A stretch of 64,000 nt of DNA from JACKEQ01 sp041389565 (GTDB lineage: Bacteria > Myxococcota_A > UBA796 > GCA-2862545): positions 62,001-126,000 of the forward strand of contig JAWKRP010000019.1 in NCBI GenBank assembly GCA_041389565.1, read 5' to 3'. The position numbers and the translations under genes were made by a program. Below are positions 1 through 8,706 of this stretch, in pieces. How positions within the stretch are numbered: the first letter of the stretch is position 1; each line of letters begins with the position of its first letter. The notes under the pieces are model-generated. The model ran no database searches. It saw nothing but the letters and a program-made list of their open reading frames with translations, and was not told the origin of the DNA.

Positions 1-126
1 ATCACGCGCCTCACGGTCTCCATCCAGAGCAACCTCCACGACGACCTCGACGAGTTCACGAACTGGCAGTCGTCCATCGAGTTCGAGCTGGTGCCCTTCG
101 TCGCACCGGCCGACACGGGGCCCTGA
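1..126 (+). CDS. C-terminal end of an unidentified protein (5' truncated by window)
   Basis: An open frame runs from the first base to a TGA at 124-126, giving 41 residues that end in PADTGP. Codon use is strongly GC at third positions like the neighbours, which supports real coding. The segment is rich in Asp and Ser with alternating hydrophobics, so it may be a beta-rich C-terminal domain. No family can be named from so short a piece. The kinase gene starts 8 bases after the stop, so both are probably in one transcript. Confidence 0.6.
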   Translation: MTRLTVSIQSNLHDDLDEFTNWQSSIEFELVPFVAPADTGP

Positions 127-134
127 CCCACCGC

Positions 135-1865
135 ATGGAAGAACCCGCGACCTCCTCCGGACGAAAGTTCCACCTCAAGCAGATCATCGGCGAAGGGGCG
201 TTCGGAGAGGTGTACCTCGCAGAGCAGGACAGCGGGGCGGGCTTCCGGCGGAAGGTCGCGATCAAGCTCCTGAACCGGAATGTGTCCAAGAGCCGCGAAG
301 CCGGGCGTCGCATGCGGGACGAAGCGCGCATCCTCGGCCTCCTGTCGCACCGGAACATCGTCACCGTGCTCGACCTCGTGCGGCTCGGCGACCGGTGGGC
401 CGTGATCATGGACTACGTGCCCGGCGCCGACCTCGAGCAGATCCTCGACGCGCTGAGCGCCAGCGAGCGCCCCTTCCCCGTGGCCGCCGCGCTCGAGGCC
501 GGCGCCGCCGTGTGCGCCGCGCTCGACGCCGCCCACAACGCCATCGACACCGACGGCACGCCCCTCCGCGTGGTGCATCGCGACATCAAGCCCAGCAACG
601 TGCGCCTCACCCTCGACGGCGAGGTGAAGGTGCTCGACTTCGGGGTCGCGCGCGTACAGCTCGAAGCCCGGGAGTCCAGCACCCGGGGCAGCGCCTGGCT
701 CGGCACCGAGCGGTACATGGCGCCCGAGCGCATCCTGTGCGAGTCCGACGACGCGCCCGGCGACGTGTACGCGAACGCGGCGTCCATCGTGGAGCTGCTG
801 CTCGGCCGGCCGCTGGGGCGCACGCCCGTGCTCGAGGAGCGCCACACCCCCTTCGTCGAAGAGGCCCTCGAGCTCGTGCGGAACCGGGTCACGCCCGCGC
901 TGGCGCAGGAGCTGTGCGAGGTCCTCAGGCGCGCGCTCGCGGCAGAGCCCGACCAGCGCCCCTCCGCGTCCGAGCTCGGCGACCAGCTGCGCAGCCTCGC
1001 GCGGCGGGCGAGCGGCGAGACGCTCGTGGAGTTCTGTCGGGAGTTCGTGGGCGGCGTCCCCGAGGTGCTCGGGCACCAGCCACGGCCCGCGTCCGGGGTG
1101 CTGTCCGAGGTGCTCACCAACACCGACAGCGGCACCTACCCCGTGATGGCACCGTCCACGGCGGCCGCCCTGCGCGACACGCGCCCCACGCCGTCGTCCG
1201 ACAGCTCCGCGTCGACGCTGATGCCGGACGACCCCGTCACCACCGAGGCACCTTCGGGCATCTCGCGGGCGGGCAAGGGTCTCGGCATCCTCGCGTTCAT
1301 CGCGATGGTGCTCGGGGCCGGTGGAGTCGCGCTCCTGGGCATCGGCGCCATCGTGTTCGCCGGGCTCGTTCCGGGGCGCGGGCCCACCGTGGAGCCCACT
1401 CCGACGCCGCTTCCGGTGCCCGTCGTCGCGCCCGAGCCCGTCGTCGAGCCCCACCCAGAACCCGTCGCCGAGCCCGAGCCCGTCGTCGAGCCCGAGCCTG
1501 TCGTCGAGCCCGAGCCCATCGTCGAGCCCGAGCCCGAGCCGGTGGTCCCGCAGCCCGTGGTGCGGCCCGATCCCCGGCCACAGCCCGTGCCCGAGCCCCA
1601 GCCCGAGCCCGAGCCCACGGTCGATCCCGACGCTCCACGGGTGTCCGGTGCGCTCGTCGCCCTGCCCGACGCCGCTGGGCTGCGCGTGGCGTGCGGCGAC
1701 GTGACGGCGTCCGGGACGGCCTCCGCGCGGCTCCGCAACTTCCCGGCCGGCACGTGCAGCGTCGAAGCGACGTACCTCGGGAGCACCTACACGACGACCG
1801 TGCGCATCGAAGGGCGCAGGGAGGTCCGATGCAGCGTGGACGCCGGAGCGCTCACGTGTCGCTGA
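135..1865 (+). CDS. Membrane-anchored Ser/Thr protein kinase (PknB-like)
   Basis: The product has 576 residues. The N-terminal kinase domain (about residues 10-285) has a glycine loop (GEGAFGEVY), VAIK lysine, catalytic loop HRDIKPSN, DFG and APE, so all main catalytic residues are present. A linker is followed by one membrane helix at about 379-410, then a Pro/Glu/Val repeat spacer (about 425-500). A small extracytoplasmic domain ends the protein and carries several cysteines. This is the usual sensor-kinase layout, kinase inside and ligand domain outside. The start ATG is 8 bases after the upstream stop and has no clear Shine-Dalgarno site. The 3' end overlaps the next gene by 37 bases. The kinase at 60241-61965 has the same domain order and a similar cysteine-containing tail, so the two are likely paralogues. 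Substrates are unknown. Confidence 0.9.
   Translation: MEEPATSSGRKFHLKQIIGEGAFGEVYLAEQDSGAGFRRKVAIKLLNRNVSKSREAGRRMRDEARILGLLSHRNIVTVLDLVRLGDRWAVIMDYVPGADLEQILDALSASERPFPVAAALEAGAAVCAALDAAHNAIDTDGTPLRVVHRDIKPSNVRLTLDGEVKVLDFGVARVQLEARESSTRGSAWLGTERYMAPERILCESDDAPGDVYANAASIVELLLGRPLGRTPVLEERHTPFVEEALELVRNRVTPALAQELCEVLRRALAAEPDQRPSASELGDQLRSLARRASGETLVEFCREFVGGVPEVLGHQPRPASGVLSEVLTNTDSGTYPVMAPSTAAALRDTRPTPSSDSSASTLMPDDPVTTEAPSGISRAGKGLGILAFIAMVLGAGGVALLGIGAIVFAGLVPGRGPTVEPTPTPLPVPVVAPEPVVEPHPEPVAEPEPVVEPEPVVEPEPIVEPEPEPVVPQPVVRPDPRPQPVPEPQPEPEPTVDPDAPRVSGALVALPDAAGLRVACGDVTASGTASARLRNFPAGTCSVEATYLGSTYTTTVRIEGRREVRCSVDAGALTCR
1431..1551 (+). repeat. In-frame Pro-Glu-Val tandem repeat inside kinase gene
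   Basis: Short GC-rich units encoding variants of PEPVVE are repeated in tandem between the membrane helix and the C-terminal domain of the kinase. The repeat keeps the frame and probably forms a stiff spacer across the periplasm. Copy number may vary by slippage; that is inference. Confidence 0.75.
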
Positions 1866-3322
1866 GCCCGCTCCGGTCGGTCTCCATCGCGCTCTTCGCG
1901 CTCGCGCTCGCGCTGCCGGCCGGCGCCGCCGAGGTCGTGTGGCTGGGGCCCGTGACGCCCGAGCAGAAGGCCCGTGTGAGCGCCCTCGATGGCGCCGGGC
2001 GCGTGCTCGACGCGTGGGACGTGAGGGCCGCCGGAACCGACGCTTCCGCTGCGGACGATGCTGCGTACGCTCGGCTCACGGCCGCGCTCCAGGAGGTCCG
2101 CGCGTACGAGCTCAAGCTCGACGGCGAGCTCGTGATCATGGCCGACCTCCAGGTGCCGCTCGACGCCATCTCCGTGGTGCGCTCGGCCGAGGATCGCACG
2201 GCCCTGTTCCGCGCGCTCACCTACCAGGGGTTCGCGGTCGACCGGTACTTCGACGCCTCTCTCGCGTCCGATCCCGACGCCGAGCCCTGGCGCGCCAGCC
2301 TCGACAGCGCGGTCGTCGAGCGTCCGTGGCGCGACGCCGCCGCCCTCGATCCGAAGCGCGAGGTCACCCCGTACGAGATCGCCGAAGCCCCCCAGCGGGT
2401 GGCGTACGACCGCGTCCGCGAGGCCGTGACGGGCGCGCTCCCCGGCGGCCTGCGGGTCGAAGGCGTTCCCGAGGGCGCGCTCCTGCGGGTCGACGGCGAG
2501 CCCCGCGACGACACGGCGTCCAACCTCCGCGTGCCTCCGGGCCGGCACTACGTGCACCTCGAGCGCGACGGTCACATCCTCGAACGCTGGACCGTCGACC
2601 TCGAGCCCGGCAGCACCGAGGTCCTCACCGTCGGGCTGTCCGATGCCGTGTGGCAGGGCTTCGTTCGCGGGCTGAGCCCCGAGACGCCCGTGCCGGCCGA
2701 GCTCCGCCCACGCCTCGAAGCGCTCGGCGGCGAGCTGTGGTTCGCGAAGTCGGGCCCGCGAGACCCCGTGGTGTTCCGGGTCACCCCCGATCGGGTCGAG
2801 GCGGTCGAGCTGCCTCGCGAGCGGACGGCCCGCGACGACGACGGATCGGGGCTGTCGATCACGGGGTTCGTGGGCGGCGGCTGGCTGTCGAGCGGCGATT
2901 TCTTCCTGCAGGAGTACCCGAACGCCCCGGAGACGCGCGGCACGGTGAACTCTGCCACCCTCGTGCCCGCGCTCGGCGCCGCGTTCGACCTCGGGCTGCT
3001 CCGCGTGGGCGCAGGGGTCGACAGCGCGTTCACACCCGGCGCGTTCCACTACGCCCGGTACGGCACCCGACAGACCCGTCTGCGGCCCTTCCCGCACGTC
3101 GAGGTCGGCACGAAGTACGCATCCATCACCGCGGGCTACCTGTTCCCGTACCACCCGATGGCCGGGGTTCGGGGTTCCCTGCCGCTCCCCGCCGGGCTCG
3201 AGGTGCGGGCGGAGGCCCGAGCGGGCCTGGGGTCGGAGCGGGCCCTCCAGGATGGCTCGCCGTACCAGATCCAGCCGATCTACACGGCGTTCGCGAGCAT
3301 CGGATACCGCTGGCGCCCTTGA
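1829..3322 (+). CDS. Secreted PEGA-domain protein with probable outer-membrane barrel
   Basis: From ATG 1829 the product has 497 residues; GGGAGG lies just upstream, inside the kinase gene. A GTG at 1856 is an alternative. An N-terminal signal peptide is visible (SIALFALALALPAGAA). A PEGA-like beta domain lies near the middle (about residues 205-270; LRVDGEP, PPGRHYVHL). The last about 150 residues alternate Gly and aromatic residues and end IGYRWRP, as expected of an outer-membrane beta barrel. The 37-base overlap with the kinase suggests translational coupling, so the pair may act together as an envelope sensor. I do not recognise a named family beyond PEGA. Confidence 0.7.
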   Translation: MQRGRRSAHVSLSPLRSVSIALFALALALPAGAAEVVWLGPVTPEQKARVSALDGAGRVLDAWDVRAAGTDASAADDAAYARLTAALQEVRAYELKLDGELVIMADLQVPLDAISVVRSAEDRTALFRALTYQGFAVDRYFDASLASDPDAEPWRASLDSAVVERPWRDAAALDPKREVTPYEIAEAPQRVAYDRVREAVTGALPGGLRVEGVPEGALLRVDGEPRDDTASNLRVPPGRHYVHLERDGHILERWTVDLEPGSTEVLTVGLSDAVWQGFVRGLSPETPVPAELRPRLEALGGELWFAKSGPRDPVVFRVTPDRVEAVELPRERTARDDDGSGLSITGFVGGGWLSSGDFFLQEYPNAPETRGTVNSATLVPALGAAFDLGLLRVGAGVDSAFTPGAFHYARYGTRQTRLRPFPHVEVGTKYASITAGYLFPYHPMAGVRGSLPLPAGLEVRAEARAGLGSERALQDGSPYQIQPIYTAFASIGYRWRP

Positions 3323-3346
3323 CACGACAAGTCATGGGTCTTGAAT
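3319..3346 (+). promoter_or_regulatory. Candidate sigma70-type promoter for the lytic transglycosylase gene
   Basis: A perfect TTGACA (3319-3324) overlaps the stop codon of the preceding gene and is followed after 16 bases by TTGAAT (3341-3346), four of six matches to a -10 box. The predicted start of transcription is about 40 bases before the ATG at 3394. It is one of the few AT-rich patches in the region. Confidence 0.4.
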
Positions 3347-3393
3347 TCGGATGAGATCCCTAGGCATTTCCACGGAACCGTGGCAGGATCCCG

Positions 3394-6120
3394 ATGTCCA
3401 CCGGTTCCGGCATGCCTCGCCATCCATCGATCGTCCCTTCGCTCCTCGTGCTGGCTCTGCTCGCAGCGCCCGCTTCTGCAGGTGCGCCCGACGATCCCGC
3501 CGTCTCTCCCGATGGAACCTCCACCGAGATCGACGGTGCCGACGCCACCGGTCCGTCCCGTCCGACCGACGCCGCGGCCCCACCCGAGGTCTCCGGCGGT
3601 GCGGCCGACGCCCCCGCGGGCGACCCGATCCCGTTCGTCGGCCAGGTCTTCGATCTCCCGCCCCAGCACCTGGCTGCGCTGTTCGACACCCCGCCCGAGC
3701 CGTCCCTGAAGGCCGTCCAGGCCCACATGGAGGCGAACGACCTGCAGGCGGCGGCCTGGGAGGCCGACCGCGTCGCGGAAGACAAGCGGTGGGGCCGTGA
3801 TCGCGACGCCGCGTTCATGGTGCAGGGCATGCTCCATCGCGAAGCCGGCCGTCACAACCTCGCCAGCGCGGCCTTCACGAAGGTACGCGGCGGAAAGGGC
3901 CCGCTCGCACCGTGGGGCGCGTACTTCGAGGCCGAGCAGGATCTCGCCCGCGGCCGCTACTGGGTCGCTGCCCGCGAGTGCGAGGCCTACCGGAAGGACT
4001 GGCCCGAGGGGCGTCACGCGGAAGACTGCCACCGCATGATCGCGGTCGCGTACGCCAAGGCCGGATCGTGGGCCAAGGCCCGCGAGATCGCCACCGAGTA
4101 CGACGAGCTCCACCAGAACGCCCCCATCACCGAGCAGATCGAGCTCACCCTCACGCTCGGGGCGCTCTCCGAGAACCCCGAGCGCATGATCCCGCGCCTG
4201 CAGGAGCACGCCACCGAGTTCACGGCACCGCTCACGGGTCGCGTGGCCGTCGAGACGCTCGCGTCGCTGCGCGCACAGGGCTTCGAGGAGGCCGTGCTCC
4301 CCACGGGTCTCGACGCGCGCAAGGCCCGCGCGTACAGCCTGCGGAACACCAAGCAGACCGCCGACGCCTGGAACGCGTTCTCGGGCCTGATCATGGATGC
4401 GGAGGACGACCCCGCGCTCGAGGACTGGATCGGCACCGAAGCCGAGACCTTCGGGTGGCGCACGCGGAACTGGGACTTCCTCGCGGAGTACTACGCCGCG
4501 AAGTACGCCGAGAAGCCCGACCCCGAGGCCGCGTGGGATCAGTACCGCGTGCTGACGCGCGGCGGGCGGTTCGCGGAGGCCGTCGAGATCGCGAACACCC
4601 TGGGCGTGAAGCACAAGGCGTCGTCGCACTGGAGCCGGAAGCAGGAGGAGATCGCCCGCACGCACATGCTCGCCCGCGACTATGCCGGCGCACGCGAGCT
4701 GTTCGACGAGGTCGCCCGGCGCGGCGGGTGGACGGGCCTGAGGGGGCGCTACTACGCGGCGTTCGCGGGCGTGATGGCCGCCGACGACGACGCAGACACC
4801 CTCGCGAGGCTCACGAAGATCGTCGAGACCGACGGCACGTACGCACTCGAGAGCCGGTACTGGCGGGCGGCCGTGTACGAGCGCCTCGAGAAGCCCGAGC
4901 TCGCGAAGGCCGACCGCGAAGCGGTGGTCGCCCTCGATCCCGACAGCTGGTACGGCGCGCTCGCCCGGCAGACGCTCCAGAGCGGCGTCGAGGGGCTCGA
5001 CCGTCGCGATGGCACGTGGCCGGCCGAGCCCACCCTGCCGCCCCCGGTGCTCACCGGAACCCCGCCCTCGCTGTTCGGGAGCGCCATCCCCGCCGGTCGG
5101 AACGCCGCAATCGGCGCGTTCCGCGAAGGGCCCGCCGGGTTCGGCCTGCTCACGTGGAGCCCGGAGCAGCAGCGTCCCGTGGCGCCCCCCACCAGCCTCG
5201 TCGTGTCGCGGAACCCCGAGCTGCCCCCGCGCAGCTACGTGCCCGGCGTGATGTTCCCGAAGGAGGCCATCGAGCGCGACTTCCGGAAGTACGCCGAGCG
5301 TCATGCCACCGCCTGGCCTGAGCTCGAAGCCGCCTACGATCTCGCGCGGGCCGGCCTGTACGACCTGTCCGGCCCCCTGTTCAGCGCCATCTACGAGGAG
5401 TGGCGCGCCGCGTACCGGTTCGGGAACAACAAGAAGCACGCGTCCGCGCGGGCGATGAAGCTCGATGCCGAGGGCTGGCGCGGCCTGTTCGACTACGTGC
5501 GCGACCACCACCACACCGCACGGTTCAACTACAGCACGTGGGAGACGATCGAAGACCCCGAGCTCGCCCGCGAGGCCCGCAAGATCGGGTATCCGCTCGC
5601 CCACGACCGCTTCGTGTGGACGCACGCGCGCGAGAGTGGTGTCGATCCGTACCTCGTGCTCGGGCTCATGCGGCAGGAGTCCACGTACAACAGCATCGCG
5701 CGCAGCCCGGTCGGAGCCAGCGGCGCCATGCAGATCATGCCGCGCACCGGCCACCTGGTCGCCGACCTCCAGCACGACGTGCACTTCACGGCGGGCGACC
5801 TCGAGGACCCCACGGTCGCCATCGAGTACGGCATCCGGTACCTCGGCCTGCTGATGGACCGCTTCGACGACGCCTACCCGCTCGCGATCGCGTCGTACAA
5901 CGGGGGGCCGTTCAACGTGTCGTCGTGGCTCGCCGGCACCGGCACCGACATGCCGATGGATGCCTTCGTCGAGCACATCCCGTTCCGCGAGACCCGCGAC
6001 TACGTGAAGAAGGTCTCGGCGGGCTACTCCGCCTACCTCACCCTCTACGCCCCCGAGAACTCCGTCCTTGCGCCACCAGCCACCCCCCGCGGCGACCACC
6101 CGGAGATCGTCGACTTCTAG
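3394..6120 (+). CDS. Soluble lytic murein transglycosylase (Slt70-like)
   Basis: This is an exported protein of 908 residues. It should cleave peptidoglycan between MurNAc and GlcNAc, forming 1,6-anhydro products in the periplasm. A signal peptide is seen (LLVLALLAAPASAG). Residues about 90-600 are alpha-helical superhelix repeats typical of Slt70. The C-terminal SLT domain (about 745-880) has the catalytic glutamate in RQESTYN (E762), then GASGAMQIMP and IASYNGGP, the classical signatures. At 908 residues it is longer than the E. coli enzyme because of an enlarged helical region and a Pro-rich N-terminal linker. AGGA lies 7 bases before ATG 3394. The cytochrome gene begins inside its 3' end. 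Confidence 0.9.
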   Translation: MSTGSGMPRHPSIVPSLLVLALLAAPASAGAPDDPAVSPDGTSTEIDGADATGPSRPTDAAAPPEVSGGAADAPAGDPIPFVGQVFDLPPQHLAALFDTPPEPSLKAVQAHMEANDLQAAAWEADRVAEDKRWGRDRDAAFMVQGMLHREAGRHNLASAAFTKVRGGKGPLAPWGAYFEAEQDLARGRYWVAARECEAYRKDWPEGRHAEDCHRMIAVAYAKAGSWAKAREIATEYDELHQNAPITEQIELTLTLGALSENPERMIPRLQEHATEFTAPLTGRVAVETLASLRAQGFEEAVLPTGLDARKARAYSLRNTKQTADAWNAFSGLIMDAEDDPALEDWIGTEAETFGWRTRNWDFLAEYYAAKYAEKPDPEAAWDQYRVLTRGGRFAEAVEIANTLGVKHKASSHWSRKQEEIARTHMLARDYAGARELFDEVARRGGWTGLRGRYYAAFAGVMAADDDADTLARLTKIVETDGTYALESRYWRAAVYERLEKPELAKADREAVVALDPDSWYGALARQTLQSGVEGLDRRDGTWPAEPTLPPPVLTGTPPSLFGSAIPAGRNAAIGAFREGPAGFGLLTWSPEQQRPVAPPTSLVVSRNPELPPRSYVPGVMFPKEAIERDFRKYAERHATAWPELEAAYDLARAGLYDLSGPLFSAIYEEWRAAYRFGNNKKHASARAMKLDAEGWRGLFDYVRDHHHTARFNYSTWETIEDPELAREARKIGYPLAHDRFVWTHARESGVDPYLVLGLMRQESTYNSIARSPVGASGAMQIMPRTGHLVADLQHDVHFTAGDLEDPTVAIEYGIRYLGLLMDRFDDAYPLAIASYNGGPFNVSSWLAGTGTDMPMDAFVEHIPFRETRDYVKKVSAGYSAYLTLYAPENSVLAPPATPRGDHPEIVDF

Positions 6121-7327
6121 GTCCGCGCGTGCCGCTTCGGTCGCCGCCCTGCTCACCCCCGTGATCGCAGCGGTCGGGCTCGCGAGCCTGATGGTCCCGC
6201 CTGCAGACGCGGGTCGCAAGAAGCCGAAGCCCTCGCCGGAGCCCGAGATCGAGGTCGTGCAGCCGAAGCCCGTGCGCTCGAAGCCCGTGCCCCTGTTCGA
6301 CGCTCAGCTCCCGCTCGACACCGGGCCCGTGCCCGAGGGTCTCGCGAACCTCACGGCCCAGGGCTGTGCCGCGTGCCACTTCGACTCCCACGCGGGCTGG
6401 ATGCACAGCGCCCATGCCTCCGGATGGCGCGACCCCGCCTTCGTCTCCGCGGTACAGGTCGCGGGAACGCCCGCCTGTACGGTGTGCCACCTGCCCATGG
6501 TCGCGCAGCGTCCCGAGCTCCTCACCTTCGACATGGGGGACGTCGACAAGCCCGTCACCGGGCCGAACCCGGCGTTCAACGCGAGCCTGCGACTCGAAGG
6601 CGTCACGTGTGCGGCCTGCCATGTGCGGAACGGCAAGGTGGTGGGGCCGCGGCCGCCGGAAGAGGTCGGGAAGGCGCCCCACCCGCTCGTGTGGTCGAAG
6701 GAGCTCGCCGGCTCCGAGGGCTGCGCGGCGTGTCACCAGCTCACGTGGACCGGTGCGAACGCGGCCTTCTACGACACTTACGGGGAGTGGAAGGCCTCTC
6801 CGCACGCCGCTGCCGGCATCGGGTGTGTCGACTGTCACGGCGGGCCCGGTGCGTCCGGACGATCTGCAGGCCTCGATCACGCCATGCCGGCCGGCACCGA
6901 CCGCGCGGTGAGCGTGCTGCTGGAGCTCGCGAGCCTCGCGCTCGTGCGCGGCGACGAGCCCGTGCCGCTCGCCATCACCGTGCAGAACACGGGTGCCGGC
7001 CACGCGTTCCCCACGGGGTCGCCGTTCAAGGGCGTGCAGCTCGCGGCCTGGCTCGAGGGGCCTCCCGACAAGAAGAACGAGCCCACCCGAACCGAGCCGT
7101 TCACGGCGCACCTGTCGCGCACGCTGTCCGACGGTCCGCCGTGGAACACCGAAGCCGACACGCGGATCCCGGCGGGCGGTGAGGCGCGGTTCGAGACCAC
7201 CCTGGCCCTCGAGCACGGGGCTCCCGAAGGGGACTGGGCGCTCCACGTCCAGCTCGTCGAGACCGTGCGTGGTGCGCCCACCGAACGGGTCGTGTTCGAG
7301 CAGGTGCTTCCCGTCGACGTCGAGTGA
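6068..7327 (+). CDS. Secreted five-heme cytochrome c family protein
   Basis: Five CxxCH heme-attachment motifs occur at residues 100, 137, 181, 219 and 253 of a 419-residue product. After the heme region comes a beta-rich domain with the GHAFPTG signature seen in some multiheme cytochromes. The best start is TTG 6068, which gives a basic N-region and a hydrophobic signal segment ending near ADAG; it overlaps the transglycosylase gene by 53 bases. A later GTG at 6161 would leave a poor signal peptide. The protein probably carries electrons in the periplasm or at the surface; donor and acceptor are unknown. The family position of the second half is uncertain. Confidence 0.8.
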   Translation: MRHQPPPAATTRRSSTSRSARAASVAALLTPVIAAVGLASLMVPPADAGRKKPKPSPEPEIEVVQPKPVRSKPVPLFDAQLPLDTGPVPEGLANLTAQGCAACHFDSHAGWMHSAHASGWRDPAFVSAVQVAGTPACTVCHLPMVAQRPELLTFDMGDVDKPVTGPNPAFNASLRLEGVTCAACHVRNGKVVGPRPPEEVGKAPHPLVWSKELAGSEGCAACHQLTWTGANAAFYDTYGEWKASPHAAAGIGCVDCHGGPGASGRSAGLDHAMPAGTDRAVSVLLELASLALVRGDEPVPLAITVQNTGAGHAFPTGSPFKGVQLAAWLEGPPDKKNEPTRTEPFTAHLSRTLSDGPPWNTEADTRIPAGGEARFETTLALEHGAPEGDWALHVQLVETVRGAPTERVVFEQVLPVDVE

Positions 7328-7403
7328 CGCCGGGTGCGGTAGAGTGCCGGTCATCCCGATGGCCGGCGCCCCGAGCCCAGCCAGAGACCCGGAGCAGTCT
7401 GCG

Positions 7404-8606
7404 ATGCTGAGGTTCCACGCGCGCACCGATGTCGGCCTGAAGCGCAAGCACAACGAAGACTCCCTGCTCGCGGCGGAAGAGTACGGCGTGTTCGTGGTCG
7501 CCGACGGTGTGGGTGGGCGCAAGGCGGGGGAGCTCGCGAGCGCCATCACCGTGAACACCTTCCAGAGCTACGCGCCGCAGCTCAAGGCCGCGCTCGACGC
7601 GTATGCCGCCGACCAGCGCCGCGAGACGCGCAACGCGGTGCTCCAGATGCTCGACCAGGCCGCGAACGCCGCGAGCCGCCGGGTGTACGAAGCGGCCACG
7701 GCCACGGGTCGCCAGGGCATGACCACCACGCTCGTCGCGGCGTGCGTGGGCGGCGGCGGAGCGTTCATCGTGCACGTGGGCGACAGCCGCGCCTACCTCG
7801 TGCGGAACGGCCAACTCCGTCAGCTCAGCGAAGACCACAGCATGGTGAACGAGCTGATCCGCCAGGGCAGCATGACGCCCGAGGAAGCCGCCACGAGCCG
7901 CTACCGCAACGTCATCACGCGAGCCGTCGGGCTGTACCCCAACGTGCGAACCGACACCCTGCACGTCGAGCTGCTCGACGGCGATCGGCTCCTGCTGTGC
8001 TCCGACGGCCTGTCGGATCTCGTGCATCCGGCGCGCATCGAAGAGCTCATGCTCCAGGCGAACCTCACCACGGCGGTCGACGGGCTCATCCAGAACGCGC
8101 TCGACGAAGGGGGCCGCGACAACGTCACCGTGATCCTCGTCGAGCCGGAGGCCGTGCTCGAAGCCGAGCAGGTCGCGGCACGCGCCAAGGCGATGGAGAA
8201 CCTGTTCCTGTTCGAGGATCTGCCGTTCCAGGCGCGCCTGCGGGTGGGTCGCATCGTGAACGAGCTGTTCGTGAGCCCCGGCGAGAAGGTCGTGCATCAG
8301 GGCGATGTGGGGAACACGCTCTACGTGGTGGTGCAGGGCGCGGTGTCGGTCGTGGTCGACGGGCACGAGGTCACCACCATCGAAGAGGGCGAGCACTTCG
8401 GCGAGCTCGCGCTGGTCGACACCGAGCCGCGCAGCGCCGACATCATCGCGAAGGGCTTCGGGCACCTCCTGTGCGTCGAGCGCGACGCCCTGCGGGAGTT
8501 CTGCATGCTCGAGCCCGGGCTCGGCAACCTGCTGCTGTGGAAGCTCATGGCCACGCTGTCCCAGCGGCTCCGCAACACCAACCAGCAGCTCACGCGCGGG
8601 CACTGA
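7404..8606 (+). CDS. PP2C-type protein phosphatase fused to a cyclic-nucleotide-binding domain
   Basis: Starting at ATG 7404 (GGAG 9 bases upstream) the product has 400 residues. Residues 1 to about 245 form a PPM/PP2C phosphatase: RKHNEDS near the N-terminus, VVADGVGG, GDSRAYL, SDGLSD and GGRDNVTVI give the metal-binding aspartates. Residues about 270-390 form a cNMP-binding fold (GNTLYVVVQG, GEHFGELAL, PRSADI). The enzyme should dephosphorylate Ser/Thr-phosphoproteins with Mn2+ or Mg2+, possibly gated by a nucleotide or other ligand. The phosphate-binding cassette reads GELALVDTEPRSADI, so the usual PRSA arginine is present. Likely partners are the Ser/Thr kinases in this window; that is inference. 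Confidence 0.88.
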   Translation: MLRFHARTDVGLKRKHNEDSLLAAEEYGVFVVADGVGGRKAGELASAITVNTFQSYAPQLKAALDAYAADQRRETRNAVLQMLDQAANAASRRVYEAATATGRQGMTTTLVAACVGGGGAFIVHVGDSRAYLVRNGQLRQLSEDHSMVNELIRQGSMTPEEAATSRYRNVITRAVGLYPNVRTDTLHVELLDGDRLLLCSDGLSDLVHPARIEELMLQANLTTAVDGLIQNALDEGGRDNVTVILVEPEAVLEAEQVAARAKAMENLFLFEDLPFQARLRVGRIVNELFVSPGEKVVHQGDVGNTLYVVVQGAVSVVVDGHEVTTIEEGEHFGELALVDTEPRSADIIAKGFGHLLCVERDALREFCMLEPGLGNLLLWKLMATLSQRLRNTNQQLTRGH

Positions 8607-8706
8607 TCCCTCCGCGCCGCGTGAAGCACCAAAGACACTGTCCCGACGCACCTCGTGCGGTACCCTCCACGGGTCGGCACGGACTGCGTCGCACACGGAG
8701 GAACAC

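Noticed and set aside
3280..6219. A very long open frame on the minus strand opposite the lytic transglycosylase
   Set aside because: Its translation is rich in Gly, Arg, Val and Glu with no domain, as expected for the antisense of high-GC coding DNA. The plus-strand gene has clear catalytic motifs.
7343..7367. Near-palindrome (GCCGGTCAT / ATGGCCGGC) upstream of the phosphatase gene, a possible terminator
   Set aside because: The stem has a mismatch and no T tract follows. In such GC-rich DNA short dyads are frequent by chance.
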